A stretch of 64,000 nt of DNA from Bacillota bacterium (GTDB lineage Bacteria > Bacillota > Clostridia > Lachnospirales > Lachnospiraceae). Position numbers and translations under genes: made by a program. The stretch covers positions 1-64,000 of the forward strand of contig JAUNDN010000011.1 in NCBI GenBank assembly GCA_030526045.1. The letters run 5' to 3'. Below the pieces are notes generated by a model. It was not told where the DNA came from. It saw only the letters and a list, made by a program, of their open reading frames with translations, and made no database searches. This document shows, piece after piece, positions 1 to 8,595 of this stretch (within the stretch, counting starts at the first letter, position 1; the number at the start of each line of letters is the position of its first letter).

Positions 1-61
1 AGTTGGTGCTTTCTTCTTTTGCCTATTTATTTTCCTACAAAAACTTTACGCTAGCTCCCTG

Positions 62-286
62 CTATCCGATGCTTGGTCCCTGAAACAGATCACTTATATT
101 CTCTGCCGGTGAAATGGATGATATAATTCGATCCATCTCCTCCTTGGTTTTTGCATCCTTGCACTTTAAAATAACGTGTTCCTTTTCTGTTTCGCTAAGA
201 CCCTCAAAGCCTGTCTTTGCTCTCTCATTCATGGCAAGTGCCATGGCCAGCCCAAGCGGCATATTAGAAAAATCATAATCCATCAT
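62..286 (-). CDS. Small hypothetical protein, 74 aa
   Basis: An acidic, soluble-looking protein of 74 residues beginning MMDYDFSNMPLGLAMALAMN. It has no signal peptide and no cysteine pair; the middle (ETEKEHVILKCKDAKTKEEM) looks helical. The start is supported by GGAGG nine bases upstream of the first ATG. It lies 43 bp downstream of the GtrA-like gene on the same strand, so it may be the last gene of that transcript, whose promoter is at 949-977. I do not recognise a domain. Function is unknown; coding status is likely from the RBS and the uninterrupted, charged helical composition. Confidence 0.7.
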   Translation of the reverse strand: MMDYDFSNMPLGLAMALAMNERAKTGFEGLSETEKEHVILKCKDAKTKEEMDRIISSISPAENISDLFQGPSIG

Positions 287-329
287 CTGTCTGCACCTCC
301 AATCTTATTATGCAGACATAAGCACCGGA

Positions 330-755
330 TTATTCCTTTTTACGAAAAACAAAAATCTTACTCAAAACGTAGTTGGCAATCGTTACCAGTACTGCAGAGA
401 CAATCTTGCTGATACCGTCATTCACGCCAAGGCAGGTAACCATCAGAAACATTACCAGCATATCCAAAAACAGGGTAGAAACCCTTGAACCCGTAAATTG
501 CAAGACTTCTTTCAGAATATTCTTTTCTTTGCTTTTAAACACAAAGATTCTGTTTGTGACATAAGCAAAAGCCACACCTGCAACCCATGACAGAATATTT
601 GCGACCTGAAGCTGAAACGCATTCTCTGCATCCAGAAAAGTAAAAACACTTCCGAAATAAACAATCCAGCTGACCAAAGTGGTCATTCCACCTACGATCA
701 CATAGTTCACAAGTTCTTCGTATTTATGATAAATTCCAACAATTCGTTCTTTCAT
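330..755 (-). CDS. GtrA family membrane protein
   Basis: A GtrA-like protein of about 141 residues with four predicted membrane helices: two near the N-terminus (NYVIVGGMTTLVSWIVYFGS and the FQLQVANILSWVAGVAFAYV segment) and two in the C-terminal half. The TNRIFVFKS and LSKIFVFRKKE motifs are typical of the family. GtrA proteins act with polyprenyl-phosphate glycosyltransferases, probably moving lipid-linked sugars across the membrane. I chose the ATG at 755 because MKERIVGIYHKY is the usual distance before the first helix. An ATG at 770 and a TTG at 776 are also open, and none has a strong ribosome binding site. Translation may be coupled to the 38-residue gene that ends at 788. The glycosyltransferase partner is not adjacent. 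Confidence 0.85.
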   Translation of the reverse strand: MKERIVGIYHKYEELVNYVIVGGMTTLVSWIVYFGSVFTFLDAENAFQLQVANILSWVAGVAFAYVTNRIFVFKSKEKNILKEVLQFTGSRVSTLFLDMLVMFLMVTCLGVNDGISKIVSAVLVTIANYVLSKIFVFRKKE

Positions 756-787
756 CCTGCTGCATCTCATTCCCAAACCGGAAATGA

Positions 788-904
788 CTATACCTCTTCC
801 TCATCCTGTTCGGCAGCAACCGCAGAAACTACAGAGGAAACCACAGCTATCACTACCGCTATAATCACAATCAGCAAACCGCCTGCTAATAACATAAATT
901 CCAT
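788..904 (-). CDS. Single-helix microprotein, 38 aa
   Basis: A short reading frame that starts MEFMLLAGGLLIVIIAVVIA and ends in the acidic tail AEQDEEEV. It consists of one membrane helix of about 25 Val/Ile/Ala residues plus a charged C-terminus. AGGAG lies eight bases before the ATG at 904; an in-frame ATG at 910 abuts the Shine-Dalgarno and is less likely. A good promoter (949-977) lies about 45 bp upstream, which supports the frame as a real gene. It is the first gene before the GtrA-like protein and may be a small accessory subunit of it. That role is inferred from position only. Confidence 0.7.
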   Translation of the reverse strand: MEFMLLAGGLLIVIIAVVIAVVSSVVSAVAAEQDEEEV

Positions 905-948
905 TGTCATCTCTCCTTCCGGGTGATCGGTTTTTGCATCATAGGAAC

Positions 949-977
949 ATTGTACTAAATGAAGGATTGTTTTTCAA
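949..977 (-). promoter_or_regulatory. Sigma-A-type promoter of the microprotein/GtrA unit
   Basis: On the minus strand TTGAAA (972-977) and TACAAT (949-954) are separated by exactly 17 bases. The start of transcription would fall near 942, about 38 bases before the microprotein start codon. Confidence 0.65.
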
Positions 978-1023
978 CTGCTAATTCTGTGCATGCAGAC
1001 GTTATACTTCCATGTACATTTTA

Positions 1024-3039
1024 CTATACAGCTCCTGCCCCTTCCCTTTTTTCCCGTCTGTACTGGATCGGGGTCATTCCGTATGTCTTTTTAAAAAGCC
1101 TGTTGAAATGCTCTACCGTCTCGTAGCCCACACCGGCTGCGATTCGTTCCACCGTCTGGTTCGTCTCCTTCAGCATAGCCCGTGCTTTTTTCATTCTCGC
1201 CTTCTTAACTGCTTCCTGGAAGGTAGCACCGGTATGCTCCTTTATATACTTGGAAAGATATGGCTTGGAAAGATGAAAGTTGTCGGAGAGTTCTTCCAGC
1301 GTCACATCCTTATAATGAGTCTGCACATAGCGCATAATATCGACAATCCGCTCTTCCCTTCCCTCTTTGATGTTTTCGCTCTGTGCCATCTTATTTCCGG
1401 CAGAAACCAGTGCTGCAATGGAACTCTTAATGATATCCTCATCAAGACCTGCTCCCCAGTACATCTTCCCGTTACAAAGAATTCCCACATAAGCCGCTGC
1501 TCTTGCAGAAGACCCCCTGGATACCGCATGCTCCTCATAAACAGAAAGCTCATAGCTGATTCCGAAGTACAGCTTCAGCGCATTGCTTACCGCATCAAGA
1601 CGACCGTTTCCTGAAGTCTCAATCACTCTTCTTTCCTTATTCTGTTCAATTGTTACCTCAGCAGTAATGCCGCCGTCCACCTGCTTAAAGTGACATTCCG
1701 GGATATCAAAAATTTCCCGCTGGTTAATATAGTGATCCTCAAAAATGCGATAGATATCAGAAGGGGCAAGCTCCTTGTGGCGCTGATCCGAAATTCCCTT
1801 CATCAGATAACCTACTTCCTCCTTCATCTTATCCGGAATGGACATTCCAAAATTCTGCTTCAAAATAAAGGAAATTCCACCCTTTCCGGACTGACTGTTG
1901 ATGCGGATGACATCTGACTCGTACTCTCTGCCCAAATCCTCAGGATCAATGGGAAGATAAGGAACCTCCCAGCGCCCTTTGCTTTTCCCCTCCTGGTGCC
2001 ATGCCATTCCCTTGGAAATCGCATCCTGATGGGAACCGGAAAAGGCGGTGAATACCAAATCTCCGGCATAAGGTGCTCTTTCATAAACCCGCATGCCTGT
2101 CAGTAATTCATACTTTTCACGGATTTTGTTGATATTACTGAAATCAAGCCCGCTCTCCACTCCATGACAGACCATATTCATGGCAAGCGTTACAATATCC
2201 ACATTTCCTGTTCTTTCCCCGTTTCCGAATAAAGTGCCTTCAACGCGGTCGGCACCTGCCAGCACACCAAACTCTGCATCACTGACGCCGCAGCCTCTGT
2301 CATTATGAGGATGAACACTTAAAATAACTGCATCTCTGTACTTAAGATGCTTGTGAATATATTCCACCTGACAGGCAAACACATGAGGCATGGCAATCTG
2401 CACTGTAGTAGGAATGTTGATGATAGCCTTATGTGCCTGATCCGGCTGCCATACATCCAAAACCGCATTGCAGACCTCCACTGCATAATCAACCTCTGTT
2501 CCCGGAAAGCTCTCGGGACTGTACTCAAAGGTAAAATTTCCTTCTGTGGTCTTTGCAATTTCTTTTAAAAGCTTTGCTCCGTCTATGGCAAGCTGTTTGA
2601 CCTCTTCTTTGGATTTCCGGAACACCTGCTCTCTTTGAGCTACCGAAGTTGAATTATATAAATGTACCACCGCGGAAGGTGCTCCCTCAATCGCCTCAAA
2701 GGTCTTTCGGATTATATGATCTCTTGCCTGGGTCAATACCTGAATGGTCACATCCTGAGGAATCATATTCCGCTCAATAAGTGCACGGACAAACTGATAC
2801 TCTGTATCGGAGGCTGCCGGGAAGCCAACCTCAATTTCTTTAAATCCGATCTCTACAAGCATCCGGAAAAAATCCAATTTTTCCTCCAGACTCATAGGCT
2901 CGATCAGGGCCTGATTTCCGTCACGCAAATCCACGCTGCACCAGATGGGCGGTGCTGTGATCGTATCCTTTTTTACCCAGTCATAAGTAACCTCGGGAGG
3001 CATAAAATAAGCTTTTCCGTATTTTTCTGCTACATTCAT
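1024..3039 (-). CDS. leuA: 2-isopropylmalate synthase fused to AraC-type HTH domain
   Basis: Catalyses condensation of acetyl-CoA with 2-ketoisovalerate, the committed step of leucine synthesis. The N-terminal HMGL-like barrel (about 30-310) holds the VDLRDGNQ motif (residues 36-43) and the HPHND metal/substrate motif (243-247). The linker and LeuA allosteric domain run to about residue 550; this is the long bacterial/fungal LeuA class. Unusually, residues 561-665 form a complete AraC/XylS double helix-turn-helix: [19 protein letters not shown] is the first HTH, and [20 protein letters not shown] with [13 protein letters not shown] is the second. LeuA proteins normally end near 510-560 residues, so this is about 110 residues longer. 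There is no stop or frameshift between the parts. Expression is controlled by the leucine T-box upstream. A DNA-binding or autoregulatory role of the tail is inference. Confidence 0.93.
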   Translation of the reverse strand: MNVAEKYGKAYFMPPEVTYDWVKKDTITAPPIWCSVDLRDGNQALIEPMSLEEKLDFFRMLVEIGFKEIEVGFPAASDTEYQFVRALIERNMIPQDVTIQVLTQARDHIIRKTFEAIEGAPSAVVHLYNSTSVAQREQVFRKSKEEVKQLAIDGAKLLKEIAKTTEGNFTFEYSPESFPGTEVDYAVEVCNAVLDVWQPDQAHKAIINIPTTVQIAMPHVFACQVEYIHKHLKYRDAVILSVHPHNDRGCGVSDAEFGVLAGADRVEGTLFGNGERTGNVDIVTLAMNMVCHGVESGLDFSNINKIREKYELLTGMRVYERAPYAGDLVFTAFSGSHQDAISKGMAWHQEGKSKGRWEVPYLPIDPEDLGREYESDVIRINSQSGKGGISFILKQNFGMSIPDKMKEEVGYLMKGISDQRHKELAPSDIYRIFEDHYINQREIFDIPECHFKQVDGGITAEVTIEQNKERRVIETSGNGRLDAVSNALKLYFGISYELSVYEEHAVSRGSSARAAAYVGILCNGKMYWGAGLDEDIIKSSIAALVSAGNKMAQSENIKEGREERIVDIMRYVQTHYKDVTLEELSDNFHLSKPYLSKYIKEHTGATFQEAVKKARMKKARAMLKETNQTVERIAAGVGYETVEHFNRLFKKTYGMTPIQYRREKREGAGAV

Positions 3040-3082
3040 CGTTCTACCAACCTTTCCTACTAATCTCTGCTCCCGTCGGTCA

Positions 3083-3128
3083 CAAAAAAACGTCCCGACA
3101 GGATTTCATCGATAATCCTATAGAGACG
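3083..3128 (-). terminator. T-box intrinsic terminator
   Basis: On the minus strand CGTCTC and GGATT pair with AATCC and GGGACG around the loop, followed by a run of seven T residues (A run at 3084-3090 on the plus strand). It overlaps the antiterminator side of the T-box and ends about 45 bases before leuA. Confidence 0.85.
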
Positions 3129-3350
3129 TAAATCATACGCGGTACCACTCTACTTCACGACCCGAAGGTCATGCACTCATCGGCACTAACATGCCTTTCC
3201 CCTTCTACGGCGGGAGGACCGTCTGAGCCTACTTGTGGATGCTAAGTCGCTTTCGGTCAGCTGCTCAAAGGCCAGTTCACTGCCTGCTTCTGACTGCCTT
3301 GCACCAACCGGCAGTTCTCTGATTTCTCACCCACAGCTACTCTTCCTTCT
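3083..3350 (-). ncRNA. T-box leader, leucine specifier CUG
   Basis: The minus strand carries the T-box core AGAGTGGTACCGCG (3138-3151), which pairs with the tRNA acceptor end. It also has the Stem I distal loop GGTTGGTGCAA (3299-3309) with a preceding AGAGA bulge, and the GAA-CTG-G specifier context at 3272-3278 just before CCTTTGAGCAGCT. The specifier CTG (3273-3275) reads leucine, which agrees with the downstream leuA. The competing terminator is at 3083-3128. When tRNA-Leu is uncharged it should stabilise the antiterminator and allow leuA transcription. The 419-bp space between leuA and the next gene is thus almost fully explained by this leader and its promoter. Confidence 0.92.
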
Positions 3351-3388
3351 CATTGCTTTTGCTACCCTATTTAGTTTTGATGGTTCTC

Positions 3389-3417
3389 ATCTTATCACAG
3401 CATTCAGCTTTCCACAA
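3389..3417 (-). promoter_or_regulatory. Probable promoter of the T-box/leuA transcript
   Basis: TTGTGG (3412-3417) and TAAGAT (3389-3394) on the minus strand lie 17 bases apart, immediately upstream of Stem I of the T-box. The match is moderate; the position is what supports it. Confidence 0.45.
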
Positions 3418-3458
3418 GGTGCTTATTTAATCAATTTTATTGATTTATTTTAACCTTT

Positions 3459-4235
3459 TTAAAATAAATAATTTACGGCAATGATAATTGCCCCCATCAC
3501 AGTCAGAACGATGCCCGTTGCACGGTTCAAAGTTTTCGTTGAAGCCTTGTTCGCAAATCTGGCTGCAATTCTTGCCCACAGCAGCGTAAATGCTACGCAC
3601 AGTACCAGAATCAGCATATCCGGCGCACCGCCGATTGCAAAGTGTGACATTGCACCGGTGAATGCAGTAAATGCCATAATAAATACACTGGTTCCCACTG
3701 CTGTTTTCAATTCATATCCCAAAACCGAGGTCAAAATAAGAAGCATCATCATACCGCCTCCCGCTCCGATGAAGCCGCAAATAAACCCGATCATACATCC
3801 GCAAAGGATTGATTGGCAAACACGCTTTTGGGGTGAAACTGCATTCATAGTTTCCTTGGTTGTCATAACCGGCTTTACAATGAATTTAATGCCCAGAAGC
3901 ATCGTCATAAATACCGAAAAGTTTCCCATGGTTGTATTGGGCACCAGACTGGAAACATAGCTTCCGATTGTTGTAAAAATAAGGACTGTAACCATCATGA
4001 CAAGCCCGTTTTTAATATCCAGATTCTTATTCTTCCCATATGTATAGGCTGAGACTGCGCTTGCAAGCACATCGGATGCCAGTGCAATTCCGACTGCCTC
4101 ATAAGCCGGCATCTTAAGAAATGTAATCAGCACCGGGGAAATGACTGCAGCAGCACTAAGCCCCGCAAATCCCGTCCCCAGCCCGGCGCCCATTCCCGCC
4201 AGAAAGCATATGATAACCTTAACCAATATCTGCAT
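3459..4235 (-). CDS. TauE/SafE family sulfite/anion exporter
   Basis: An integral membrane protein of about 258 residues with eight predicted helices and the repeated Gly-rich motifs of the TauE/SafE family: GAGLGTGFAGLSAAAVISPVL near the N-terminus and GFICGFIGAGGGMMMLLIL in the second half. The family moves sulfite, sulfonates or other organic anions; the substrate cannot be told here. The start MQILVKV at 4235 is preceded by AAGGA at good spacing; seven further in-frame residues upstream have no ribosome binding site. It is transcribed divergently from the DUF5684-like gene and ends just upstream of the leuA leader. No pathway partner is adjacent. Confidence 0.88.
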   Translation of the reverse strand: MQILVKVIICFLAGMGAGLGTGFAGLSAAAVISPVLITFLKMPAYEAVGIALASDVLASAVSAYTYGKNKNLDIKNGLVMMVTVLIFTTIGSYVSSLVPNTTMGNFSVFMTMLLGIKFIVKPVMTTKETMNAVSPQKRVCQSILCGCMIGFICGFIGAGGGMMMLLILTSVLGYELKTAVGTSVFIMAFTAFTGAMSHFAIGGAPDMLILVLCVAFTLLWARIAARFANKASTKTLNRATGIVLTVMGAIIIAVNYLF

Positions 4236-4403
4236 CCTTATTCCTTCTTTCTCCACAATGTACTTTTTATTTTACAGCGTCCACACGCAAAAAGAAAATA
4301 CATTTTTTTACATATTATTAATAAATTGACATTGTCATTGCTATCCTTTATCATTAATATTTGTAGAGGCTGAAAGGCAATTCTTACGAAGGGAGGAAAA
4401 TAA
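4236..4403. other. Divergent intergenic region
   Basis: 168 bp between the TauE/SafE exporter and the DUF5684-like gene. Contains the promoter at 4326-4354 for the plus strand. No operator or RNA structure is seen. Confidence 0.5.
4326..4354 (+). promoter_or_regulatory. Strong sigma-A promoter
   Basis: Perfect TTGACA (4326-4331), a 17-base spacer and TATCAT (4349-4354) precede the 4404 gene by 50 bases, with GGGAGG as its ribosome binding site. Confidence 0.75.
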
Positions 4404-4781
4404 ATGGAAAATTATGATGCAGCAGTTGCAGCAGTTAGTGCAGGAGCATTTGCAGTTTCTATGCTCTTCAGTCTTGCAGTAACTGTATTGATTCTGGTTG
4501 CGCAGTGGAAACTTTTTGTAAAGGCAGGTAAACCCGGTTGGGCATGCTTGATTCCGTTCTACAACATGTACTGTCTGTATGACATTGCAATGGGCTCAGG
4601 CTGGTTATTCCTGCTTCAATTCGTACCTTGCGTTAACTTTGTAATGATGATTATGTTGTATATTAAGCTTGCCAAGGCTTATGGCAAGGGCACCGGATTT
4701 GGTATCGGATTGATCTTCTTAAGTCCAATCTTTTTAATGATCCTTGCATTCAGCAATGCAGAATACATCGGTCCTCAGTAG
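4404..4781 (+). CDS. DUF5684-like small membrane protein
   Basis: A 125-residue hydrophobic protein with three to four membrane helices. The segment WKLFVKAGKPGWACLIPFYN is the hallmark of the family listed as DUF5684, which is often fused to or found near signal peptidase-like and other membrane proteins. A second feature is the LAKAYGKGTGFGIGLIFLSP motif near the C-terminus. It has its own strong promoter and a terminator (4803-4832), so it is monocistronic. The N-terminal region is Ala-rich (about 12 of the first 25 residues are Ala/Val). Function is unknown in the family. Confidence 0.8.
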   Translation: MENYDAAVAAVSAGAFAVSMLFSLAVTVLILVAQWKLFVKAGKPGWACLIPFYNMYCLYDIAMGSGWLFLLQFVPCVNFVMMIMLYIKLAKAYGKGTGFGIGLIFLSPIFLMILAFSNAEYIGPQ

Positions 4782-4802
4782 TCATTCATTTGTTACATTG
4801 CA

Positions 4803-4832
4803 AGAACCGCCGTTTCCGGCGGTTCTTATTTT
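4803..4832 (+). terminator. Intrinsic terminator between convergent genes
   Basis: A ten-base-pair GC-rich stem, AGAACCGCCG (4803-4812) with CGGCGGTTCT (4817-4826), then a T-rich tail. It separates the plus-strand membrane gene from the convergent anti-sigma gene and may work in both directions. Confidence 0.85.
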
Positions 4833-4840
4833 ATGATGAT

Positions 4841-5695
4841 TTAATACAGCTTTTGCATAACGTAAACATCAAACTCCGGATCATAAACAAGATCCATTTC
4901 AAGAGCCTTCTGTCCTACTGATACAACATCGGTTGAGGAAGCAGGTACAAAAATCACGATTTGTTCCCCTTCGGTAAGCTGACCGGAAGCATCATATACT
5001 ACAATAGCCTCATACTTCTGACCCTCCGGCGTTTCCATACTGCTTACAGCCTCTTCTGATTCTGCCTTTATTTTGACAGATACTTTTTCCACCTGATCTG
5101 CCTTTTTCTCTTTCACACTCTCTGATTCTGCTTTCTGCATCGTATATTCGTCAACGCTTGCAGCTCCATCTCCCATCATAGCTCCTGCTACTCTTGGCTC
5201 TTCATCCGCCTCTTCATAGGCTCCTTCCGCCACCGCTTCTTCACAGACTGCTTCTGCTGCCGCTGCATTCACTGCCTCGTCATAGGATGCTCCTGCCGGC
5301 GTTTCTTCCACCGCTGCCTTCATCTCCTCACCGGAACTCTCTTCCGCAGTAATTTCGAAGGCACTTTCTTCCATAGCAGTACCCGCCATCTTTTCTGAAA
5401 ACGACTTGTTCCCTGTTCTTCCAATCAGCATAACTGCCGGAATGATGATAAAGACACAAAATACTGCTGCCACAGCTCCAGCATATCTTCTGAAAAATAC
5501 CCGAACTGTTTTCCCTTGCTTGTCACTTTTCTTCCGATACGCTCTGTCCTGCTTTCCTGCTGCTTCCCTCTGATCTTCAGACGCATGCGTGTCCGGTGCG
5601 GATTTTTCACTTAAGCCTGCTTCAATTCTGTCCCAAAGATCAGGGACTTCATCAAGCGCAAGCTTTTTGTATTCTTCTTCAAAATTCTTACTCAT
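4841..5695 (-). CDS. Membrane-bound anti-sigma factor candidate
   Basis: A single-pass membrane protein of about 284 residues. The N-terminal cytoplasmic part contains KKLALDEVPDLWDRIEAGL, a short sigma-binding-type helix common in clostridial anti-sigma factors. A basic stretch and one helix at about 72-92 follow. The outer domain (to about 284) has a low-complexity Glu/Ala-rich region and ends in a compact hydrophobic segment (EGQKYEAIVVYDASGQLTEG onward). It overlaps the upstream ECF sigma gene by 8 bp; the ribosome binding site AGGAGG is the Arg-Arg codons of that gene, which favours the ATG at 5695 over the GTG at 5701. The pair should act as sigma and membrane anti-sigma. The signal sensed is unknown. 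Confidence 0.78.
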   Translation of the reverse strand: MSKNFEEEYKKLALDEVPDLWDRIEAGLSEKSAPDTHASEDQREAAGKQDRAYRKKSDKQGKTVRVFFRRYAGAVAAVFCVFIIIPAVMLIGRTGNKSFSEKMAGTAMEESAFEITAEESSGEEMKAAVEETPAGASYDEAVNAAAAEAVCEEAVAEGAYEEADEEPRVAGAMMGDGAASVDEYTMQKAESESVKEKKADQVEKVSVKIKAESEEAVSSMETPEGQKYEAIVVYDASGQLTEGEQIVIFVPASSTDVVSVGQKALEMDLVYDPEFDVYVMQKLY

Positions 5696-6260
5696 ATCCA
5701 CACCTCCTTAGCTTTTTTATTGCATTCTGATATTTCCACGTGACGGTTCCCATGGGAATATCCATAATGTCTGCGATTTCCTTAAAAGTAAGCTCTCCCA
5801 GTACCTTTAAGCTTACCACCTGCCGTTCTGACGGCTTAAGCATCTCAAGAGCCTGCTGAACTGATAACTCCGATACAACCTCCTGCTCTACCTTGCTTTC
5901 TGCTTCTTTCTGATAACAGGCACCCCGTCCGGCTTCCTCTTCTTCCTCACCAGCGCCGAGATCCTGCAGCAGAGCAGTCAATTCCTCCCGCCTGTGCTTT
6001 CGCAGGAAATCAATTGCCATGTTTCTTGCCATGGTCGCCAGGTATCCTTTGTGTCCGCTGCCCGGCTTAAACTGCTCTGCCTTGTCCCACAACCGGATAA
6101 AGAATTCACTGGTGACATCCTCCGCGTTTTCCTTGTTCTGTAGCACTTCAAAGATGATCCGATAAATATAACCTATATAATTTTCATAGATTTCCTTTAA
6201 TCCGGACTTATCTCCTTGCACCATCCGCGCTACAGCATCCTCAAATTGATGTTCGTTCAC
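5688..6260 (-). CDS. ECF-type RNA polymerase sigma factor
   Basis: A 190-residue sigma-70 family factor with regions 2 and 4 only. Region 2 spans about 22-88 (NKENAEDVTSEFFIRLWDKA, then the DNA-melting ARNMAIDFLRKHRRE). Region 4 spans about 133-187 (LKPSERQVVSLKVLGELTFK, then DIPMGTVTWKYQNAIKKLRR). The linker of acidic residues GAGEEEEEAGRG is longer than usual. The start is a GTG with GAGAAAGG upstream. It is directly followed by its probable anti-sigma. A 14-bp perfect palindrome at 6279-6292 lies between the dapL terminator and this start and could be an operator. Confidence 0.92.
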   Translation of the reverse strand: MNEHQFEDAVARMVQGDKSGLKEIYENYIGYIYRIIFEVLQNKENAEDVTSEFFIRLWDKAEQFKPGSGHKGYLATMARNMAIDFLRKHRREELTALLQDLGAGEEEEEAGRGACYQKEAESKVEQEVVSELSVQQALEMLKPSERQVVSLKVLGELTFKEIADIMDIPMGTVTWKYQNAIKKLRRCGYE

Positions 6261-6278
6261 GCCTTTCTCCCTCTTCTT

Positions 6279-6292
6279 TTGATACGTATCAA
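6279..6292. promoter_or_regulatory. 14-bp perfect palindrome before the sigma gene
   Basis: TTGATACGTATCAA is fully self-complementary and lies 19 bases upstream of the ECF sigma start codon. It could be a regulator site or part of the promoter. No convincing -35/-10 pair is visible next to it. Confidence 0.4.
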
Positions 6293-6305
6293 GCTGTTTT
6301 TTTTA

Positions 6306-6361
6306 TGGAAAAAATGAAAGTTGCTGCCGACGCGGGCCAAAACCTGCGCCGGTAACAACTT
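6306..6361 (-). terminator. Terminator of the dapF-dapL operon
   Basis: A long imperfect hairpin with outer arms AAGTTG and CAACTT and inner GC-rich arms CCGGCGCAGG and CCCGCGTCGG on the minus strand. It is followed by a T-rich stretch (CATTTTTTCC). It ends dapL transcription before the sigma factor gene. Confidence 0.75.
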
Positions 6362-6385
6362 CTAATCATTGAACCCTTAATGATA

Positions 6386-7600
6386 TTACAATGCTTTAAT
6401 TCGGTCTACTGCCTCCACGGTATTCTCATAGCTTCCGAATGCAGTCAGTCTGAAGTAGGTCTCTCCGCTGGGACCAAAGCCTGAACCGGGTGTTCCTACC
6501 ACGTTTGCCTTTTCCAGCAGATAATCAAAGAATTCCCAGCTGGTCATACCATTCGGTGCCTTCAGCCAGATATAAGGTGCATTGACACCGCCCGATACAG
6601 TATATCCGGCGCTCTTAAGGCCCTCCAGAATATACTTTGCATTATTCATATAGTAAGCAACCTGCTGCTTTAACTGTGCCTTGCCTTCCTCGGAATACAC
6701 GGCTTCTCCTGCACGCTGTACAATGTAAGGAGCTCCGTTGTACTTGGTTCCGTGTCTTCTTGCCCAAAGAGAATGAAGTGCCACCTCACCACACTTAAGA
6801 TCCTTGGGAATTACGGTATATCCCAGGCGTACACCTGTAAAGCCTGCATTCTTGGAGAAGGAATGCAGTTCGATCGCACAGGTTCTGGCGCCCTCGCACT
6901 CATAAATGGAATGCGGTACATCCGCTTCGGAAATATATGCTTCATAAGCTGCATCATAAATGATGACCGCTCCCACCTTGTTCGCATAATCGACCCATTC
7001 CTGAAGCTGCGACTTGGTGATGGTTGAGCCGGTAGGGTTGTTGGGGAAGCATAGATAAATAATATCAGGCGTCTCCTTCGGAAGCTCAGGTGCAAAATTG
7101 TTCTCTGCCGTACAGGGCATATAGATCACATCGCTCCAGGTTTCCTTTACGCTGTCATACACGCCGGTTCTTCCTGCCATCACATTGGTATCCACATATA
7201 CAGGATAAACCGGATCGCACACTGCAATCTTGTTATCCACACTGAAAATTTCCTGAATATTACCGGAATCACACTTCGCCCCGTCGGAAACAAAGATTTC
7301 ATCTGCCGCAATCTGACAGCCTCTTGCTTTGTAGTCATTTTCCGCAATGGCATTTCTTAAAAACTCATAGCCAAGATCCGGTGCATATCCGCGAAAGGTT
7401 TCTGCCTTTGCCATTTCATCCACCGCACCATGAAGAGCTGTAATGATTGCCGGTGCCAAGGGCTGTGTTACATCTCCGATGCCGAGACGGATAATCTTCT
7501 TATCCGGATTCGCCGCCGCATAAGCATTTACCTTCTTACCGATGGTGGAAAAGAGATAGCTTCCCGGAAGCTTTAAATAGTTGTCATTGATCTTAAACAT
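6386..7600 (-). CDS. dapL: LL-diaminopimelate aminotransferase
   Basis: A PLP-dependent class I/II aminotransferase of 404 residues that converts tetrahydrodipicolinate to LL-diaminopimelate in one step, bypassing the succinylase or acetylase routes of lysine and peptidoglycan synthesis. It starts [20 protein letters not shown] and carries [20 protein letters not shown], both characteristic of DapL. Other DapL features are [20 protein letters not shown], the CFPNNPTG loop (184-191) and the Schiff-base lysine K250 in [15 protein letters not shown]. Length matches the family. It lies 37 bp downstream of dapF, and a terminator follows. Both genes together feed meso-diaminopimelate to the cell wall. 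No lysine riboswitch is seen upstream. Confidence 0.97.
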   Translation of the reverse strand: MFKINDNYLKLPGSYLFSTIGKKVNAYAAANPDKKIIRLGIGDVTQPLAPAIITALHGAVDEMAKAETFRGYAPDLGYEFLRNAIAENDYKARGCQIAADEIFVSDGAKCDSGNIQEIFSVDNKIAVCDPVYPVYVDTNVMAGRTGVYDSVKETWSDVIYMPCTAENNFAPELPKETPDIIYLCFPNNPTGSTITKSQLQEWVDYANKVGAVIIYDAAYEAYISEADVPHSIYECEGARTCAIELHSFSKNAGFTGVRLGYTVIPKDLKCGEVALHSLWARRHGTKYNGAPYIVQRAGEAVYSEEGKAQLKQQVAYYMNNAKYILEGLKSAGYTVSGGVNAPYIWLKAPNGMTSWEFFDYLLEKANVVGTPGSGFGPSGETYFRLTAFGSYENTVEAVDRIKAL

Positions 7601-7637
7601 GTCGTTCCTCCTTCTGTTTCCTGGTAGTTCTTTGCTG

Positions 7638-8477
7638 TCAGATTTCTATTTCCCCTTCAAATACCGTGGTCGCCGGTCCCGTCATATAGACCAGGTTAGA
7701 TTCCCGATCCCACTGTATCTGCAAATTTCCACCTAATAGTTTAACAGTAACCTGCTCCTTCGTCAAACCATTTAATACACAGGCTACCACAGTGGCGCAC
7801 GCACCGGTCCCACATGCAAGGGTCTCTCCGGTTCCTCTTTCCCACACACGCATTTCCACTGTATTTTCATCCAGAACCTTTACGAATTCCGTATTGATCC
7901 GCTTAGGAAAGCGCACATGATTCTCAAAAAGAGGTCCCATCTTTTCAAGAGGAAGACCTTCCACCTCATCCATAAATACTACCGCATGAGGATTTCCCAT
8001 TGACACGCATGTCATTTTATAAATTTCGCCATCAACCTCAATTTCGTCACCAATCACCTCTTCTTTATCGGAAATGACAGGAATATTTTCCGCTTTCAGA
8101 ATCGGAGAGCCCATATTGACCTCCACAGTCGACACCTTCCCATTTTCAACTGTAAGTGTAAGATATTTAATCTTCCCGCAGCTGATCACACTGATTGAAG
8201 TCTTGTCCGTAAGCCCTTTATCGTACACAAACTTTGCCACGCAGCGGATACCGTTCCCACACATTTCAGCTCTGGAGCCGTCCATGTTATACATTTCCAT
8301 TTCAAAGTCCGCTTCCCTGGAGGGGTTGATAAAGATCACACCATCTCCCCCGATTCCAAAGTGCCTGTCGCTAAGGCGTCTTACCACCTCAGGCTTTTCC
8401 TGTGGTGTAAGGATCTCCTTTGCACCATCCACATAAATATAGTCATTGCCGCATCCGTGCATCTTGGTAAATTTCAT
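7638..8477 (-). CDS. dapF: Diaminopimelate epimerase
   Basis: Converts LL- to meso-diaminopimelate, the next step after DapL. The protein of 279 residues shows the duplicated fold with both catalytic cysteines: C73 in EMCGNGIRC and the second in [11 protein letters not shown] near residue 218. The N-terminus [18 protein letters not shown] is the classical start. I use the ATG at 8477, which has GGGAGG eight bases upstream; six residues further upstream are open but unlikely. It is the first gene of a two-gene operon with dapL. Confidence 0.97.
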   Translation of the reverse strand: MKFTKMHGCGNDYIYVDGAKEILTPQEKPEVVRRLSDRHFGIGGDGVIFINPSREADFEMEMYNMDGSRAEMCGNGIRCVAKFVYDKGLTDKTSISVISCGKIKYLTLTVENGKVSTVEVNMGSPILKAENIPVISDKEEVIGDEIEVDGEIYKMTCVSMGNPHAVVFMDEVEGLPLEKMGPLFENHVRFPKRINTEFVKVLDENTVEMRVWERGTGETLACGTGACATVVACVLNGLTKEQVTVKLLGGNLQIQWDRESNLVYMTGPATTVFEGEIEI

Positions 8478-8595
8478 GCCGCATACCTCCCGCAAAAGTC
8501 ATTGAACCTGTTCCGTAGCGCTATAACCATAGTTTACCACATTTTTTCATATCTTACATAATGTTATCTGCGGTCAGGTATGCAAAAAATGCTGT

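Noticed and set aside
1012-1614. Long plus-strand frames opposite leuA and other genes
   Set aside because: They are antisense shadows of strongly supported genes and lack ribosome binding sites and recognisable domains.
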